NCBI GenBank assembly: GCA_025922795.1
Contig: JAICHC010000200.1
Location: forward strand, 1-5,920
Reading direction: 5' to 3'
Length of the DNA stretch: 5,920 bases
Source of the DNA: Candidatus Binatia bacterium
GTDB taxonomy: Bacteria > Desulfobacterota_B > Binatia > UBA9968
This document shows, in pieces, positions 4,772 to 5,920 of this stretch. The notes under the pieces were generated by a model. The model had not been told where the DNA came from and ran no database searches. It was given only the letters and a program-made list of their open reading frames with translations. A program made the position numbers and the translations under genes. The first letter of the stretch is position 1. Each line of letters begins with the position of its first letter.

Positions 4772-5920
4772 TTACATTTTGGCTTGATCGAGCCGATAAT
4801 CCCTCACCTGGGGAAAGCGCGCGGCCAGGACAGCGACGATCAGCAGAATAACCAAAGCACCGCTGGTCGCGGCCAGTTCCGTTCCAATTAGCGCAGCGAG
4901 AGCACCGGCTTGGAACTGGCCCAGCTGCGGGCCGCTATTGGTGAAAATGCTGTTGATCGACGCCATCCGGCCGCGCAATTCGTCGGGCGTGCTGAGCTGG
5001 TTAATCGTCGAACGCAGGATTGCGCTAATGGTATCGCCGATTCCCGAGCCGACCAACAAGAGAACCGATAACCAAAAGAGATGTGAGCCGGCGAACAGCA
5101 GCAGAGTCAATCCGTAGATCGTCACACCGAAGAGAATCCAGCGCCCCGCTTGCCGTGCCGGACCCCACACGCTGAAACCCAGCGCTCCAAGCAAAGCGCC
5201 GGCTGCGCTGGCGGCGTAAAGGATCCCCAATCCCTGCGGTCCAACGGCGAGGATATCGCGCGCATAGATCGGGAACAGCGACCGCACCGTGCCGAAAATG
5301 TTGGCGCCGAAGTCCATCATCAAAAAAGGGAAAATAACCGCATGGCTCCAGACGAAACGAAAACCGGCGCGCAGCGAGTCCAAGCTGATCGTGCGCCAAC
5401 CGCCTCGCTCCGGCAGCTTCGTACGAATAAGCGCGAGCGATGCGAGCATGACGAGCCAGGAAGCCGCATCGACGCCGTAACAGATACCCGGCCCGGCGAA
5501 CGCCAGCACCAGACCGGCAATCGAAGGGCCGGCAATGGTGGCGATTTGGCGCTGGGTGCTGAAGACCGCGAACGCCCGTGCCAGATCCTCGGCCGGGACG
5601 AGGTTTGTGACGATGGCTTGGCGTGAGGGCGATTCGAGGGAGCTGAACAGCGCGAGGAATACCGTGACTCCGTAGAGCTTGAGCGGCGTGACCTGACCCG
5701 CCAACGTAAGAAGCGCGAGCGCTCCTGAAACAAAAAACAAGCTCGCCTGCGTCACCATCATCAGTTTGCGCCGGTTCATCGCATCGGCCAACAAACCGCC
5801 GAACAAGAGAATAAACATTTGCGGCACAGCGCGCACCAGGCCGAGCATGCCGATCTGCAAAGGCGAATCGGTAAGCTCATAGATCTGCCACGCCATCGCG
5901 ACCTGCGTGAACTGGCTGCC
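4772..5920 (-). CDS. MFS exporter, DHA3/EntS-like (N-terminus beyond window)
   Basis: This is an inner-membrane major facilitator transporter, probably a proton-driven exporter of small hydrophobic compounds or siderophore-like products. 382 residues are visible. The frame stays open to the window edge and reads GSQFTQVAMAWQIYELT there, which is the end of TM1 in this family. The true start therefore lies outside the window, and the internal ATG at 5896 is not a start. About 20-35 N-terminal residues are missing from a usual length near 410-430. Motif A, GGLLADAMNRRK, is at visible residues 41-52 in the TM2-TM3 loop. The family-typical SPSRQAIVTNLVPAEDL (visible 97-113) follows TM4, and STPDELRGRMASINSIF (310-326) lies between TM10 and TM11. 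Hydrophobic segments account for about 11 of 12 helices, ending in a short charged cytoplasmic tail. It converges with the amidotransferase gene across 82 bases that lack a clear terminator hairpin. No siderophore or antibiotic genes are visible to suggest a substrate. Confidence 0.9.
   Translation of the reverse strand, partial: GSQFTQVAMAWQIYELTDSPLQIGMLGLVRAVPQMFILLFGGLLADAMNRRKLMMVTQASLFFVSGALALLTLAGQVTPLKLYGVTVFLALFSSLESPSRQAIVTNLVPAEDLARAFAVFSTQRQIATIAGPSIAGLVLAFAGPGICYGVDAASWLVMLASLALIRTKLPERGGWRTISLDSLRAGFRFVWSHAVIFPFLMMDFGANIFGTVRSLFPIYARDILAVGPQGLGILYAASAAGALLGALGFSVWGPARQAGRWILFGVTIYGLTLLLFAGSHLFWLSVLLLVGSGIGDTISAILRSTINQLSTPDELRGRMASINSIFTNSGPQLGQFQAGALAALIGTELAATSGALVILLIVAVLAARFPQVRDYRLDQAKM

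Noticed and set aside
5150..5626. Open frame of 158 codons on the plus strand opposite the MFS gene
   Set aside because: It is a charged low-complexity product caused by GC-rich antisense codons. The MFS frame shows consistent membrane helices and motifs.
5894..5896. ATG as the MFS start codon
   Set aside because: The frame stays open upstream and reads a typical TM1 sequence (GSQFTQVA) to the window edge, so this Met is internal.

Overview
The window holds five protein-coding genes on alternating strands (-, +, -, +, -). The first and last run off the window edges. Intergenic gaps are short. I see no rRNA, tRNA, CRISPR array, transposase or intact mobile element.

Layout: (1) A periplasmic solute receptor of the TctC/Bug family (1-749, minus, C-terminus cut off). 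(2) A divergent intergenic region (750-1019) with a perfect 10-bp inverted repeat. (3) A metallo-beta-lactamase-fold hydrolase closely resembling N-acyl-phosphatidylethanolamine phospholipase D (1020-2057, plus), with a probable lipoprotein signal. (4) A convergent gap with no clear terminator. (5) A tandem nitroreductase-domain SagB/ThcOx-like oxidoreductase (2173-3738, minus). (6) A second divergent region (3739-3942) with a degenerate foldback repeat and a good sigma-70-type promoter. (7) A class I glutamine amidotransferase (3943-4689, plus). (8) A convergent gap of about 80 bases. (9) A 12-TM-type major facilitator (MFS) exporter of the DHA3/EntS-like type (4772-5920, minus, N-terminus cut off).

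The organism looks like a GC-rich Gram-negative bacterium, because it has a Bug-type periplasmic receptor and a Sec/lipoprotein export signal. Expanded TctC/Bug families and stand-alone SagB-like proteins are common in Betaproteobacteria and in uncultured soil or sediment lineages such as NC10/Rokubacteria and deltaproteobacteria-like groups. The sequence alone does not allow a firm placement.

Because every gene is opposite to its neighbours, no operon can be argued inside the window. Possible co-regulation is limited to the two divergent pairs: receptor with phospholipase D-like hydrolase, and SagB-like protein with amidotransferase. The window reads as ordinary chromosomal content with a few unusual points. 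These are a SagB-like enzyme with no RiPP partners nearby, a bacterial NAPE-PLD-like probable lipoprotein, a near-perfect operator-like dyad, and a foldback element resembling a decayed dispersed repeat. I found no convincing new multi-gene system.
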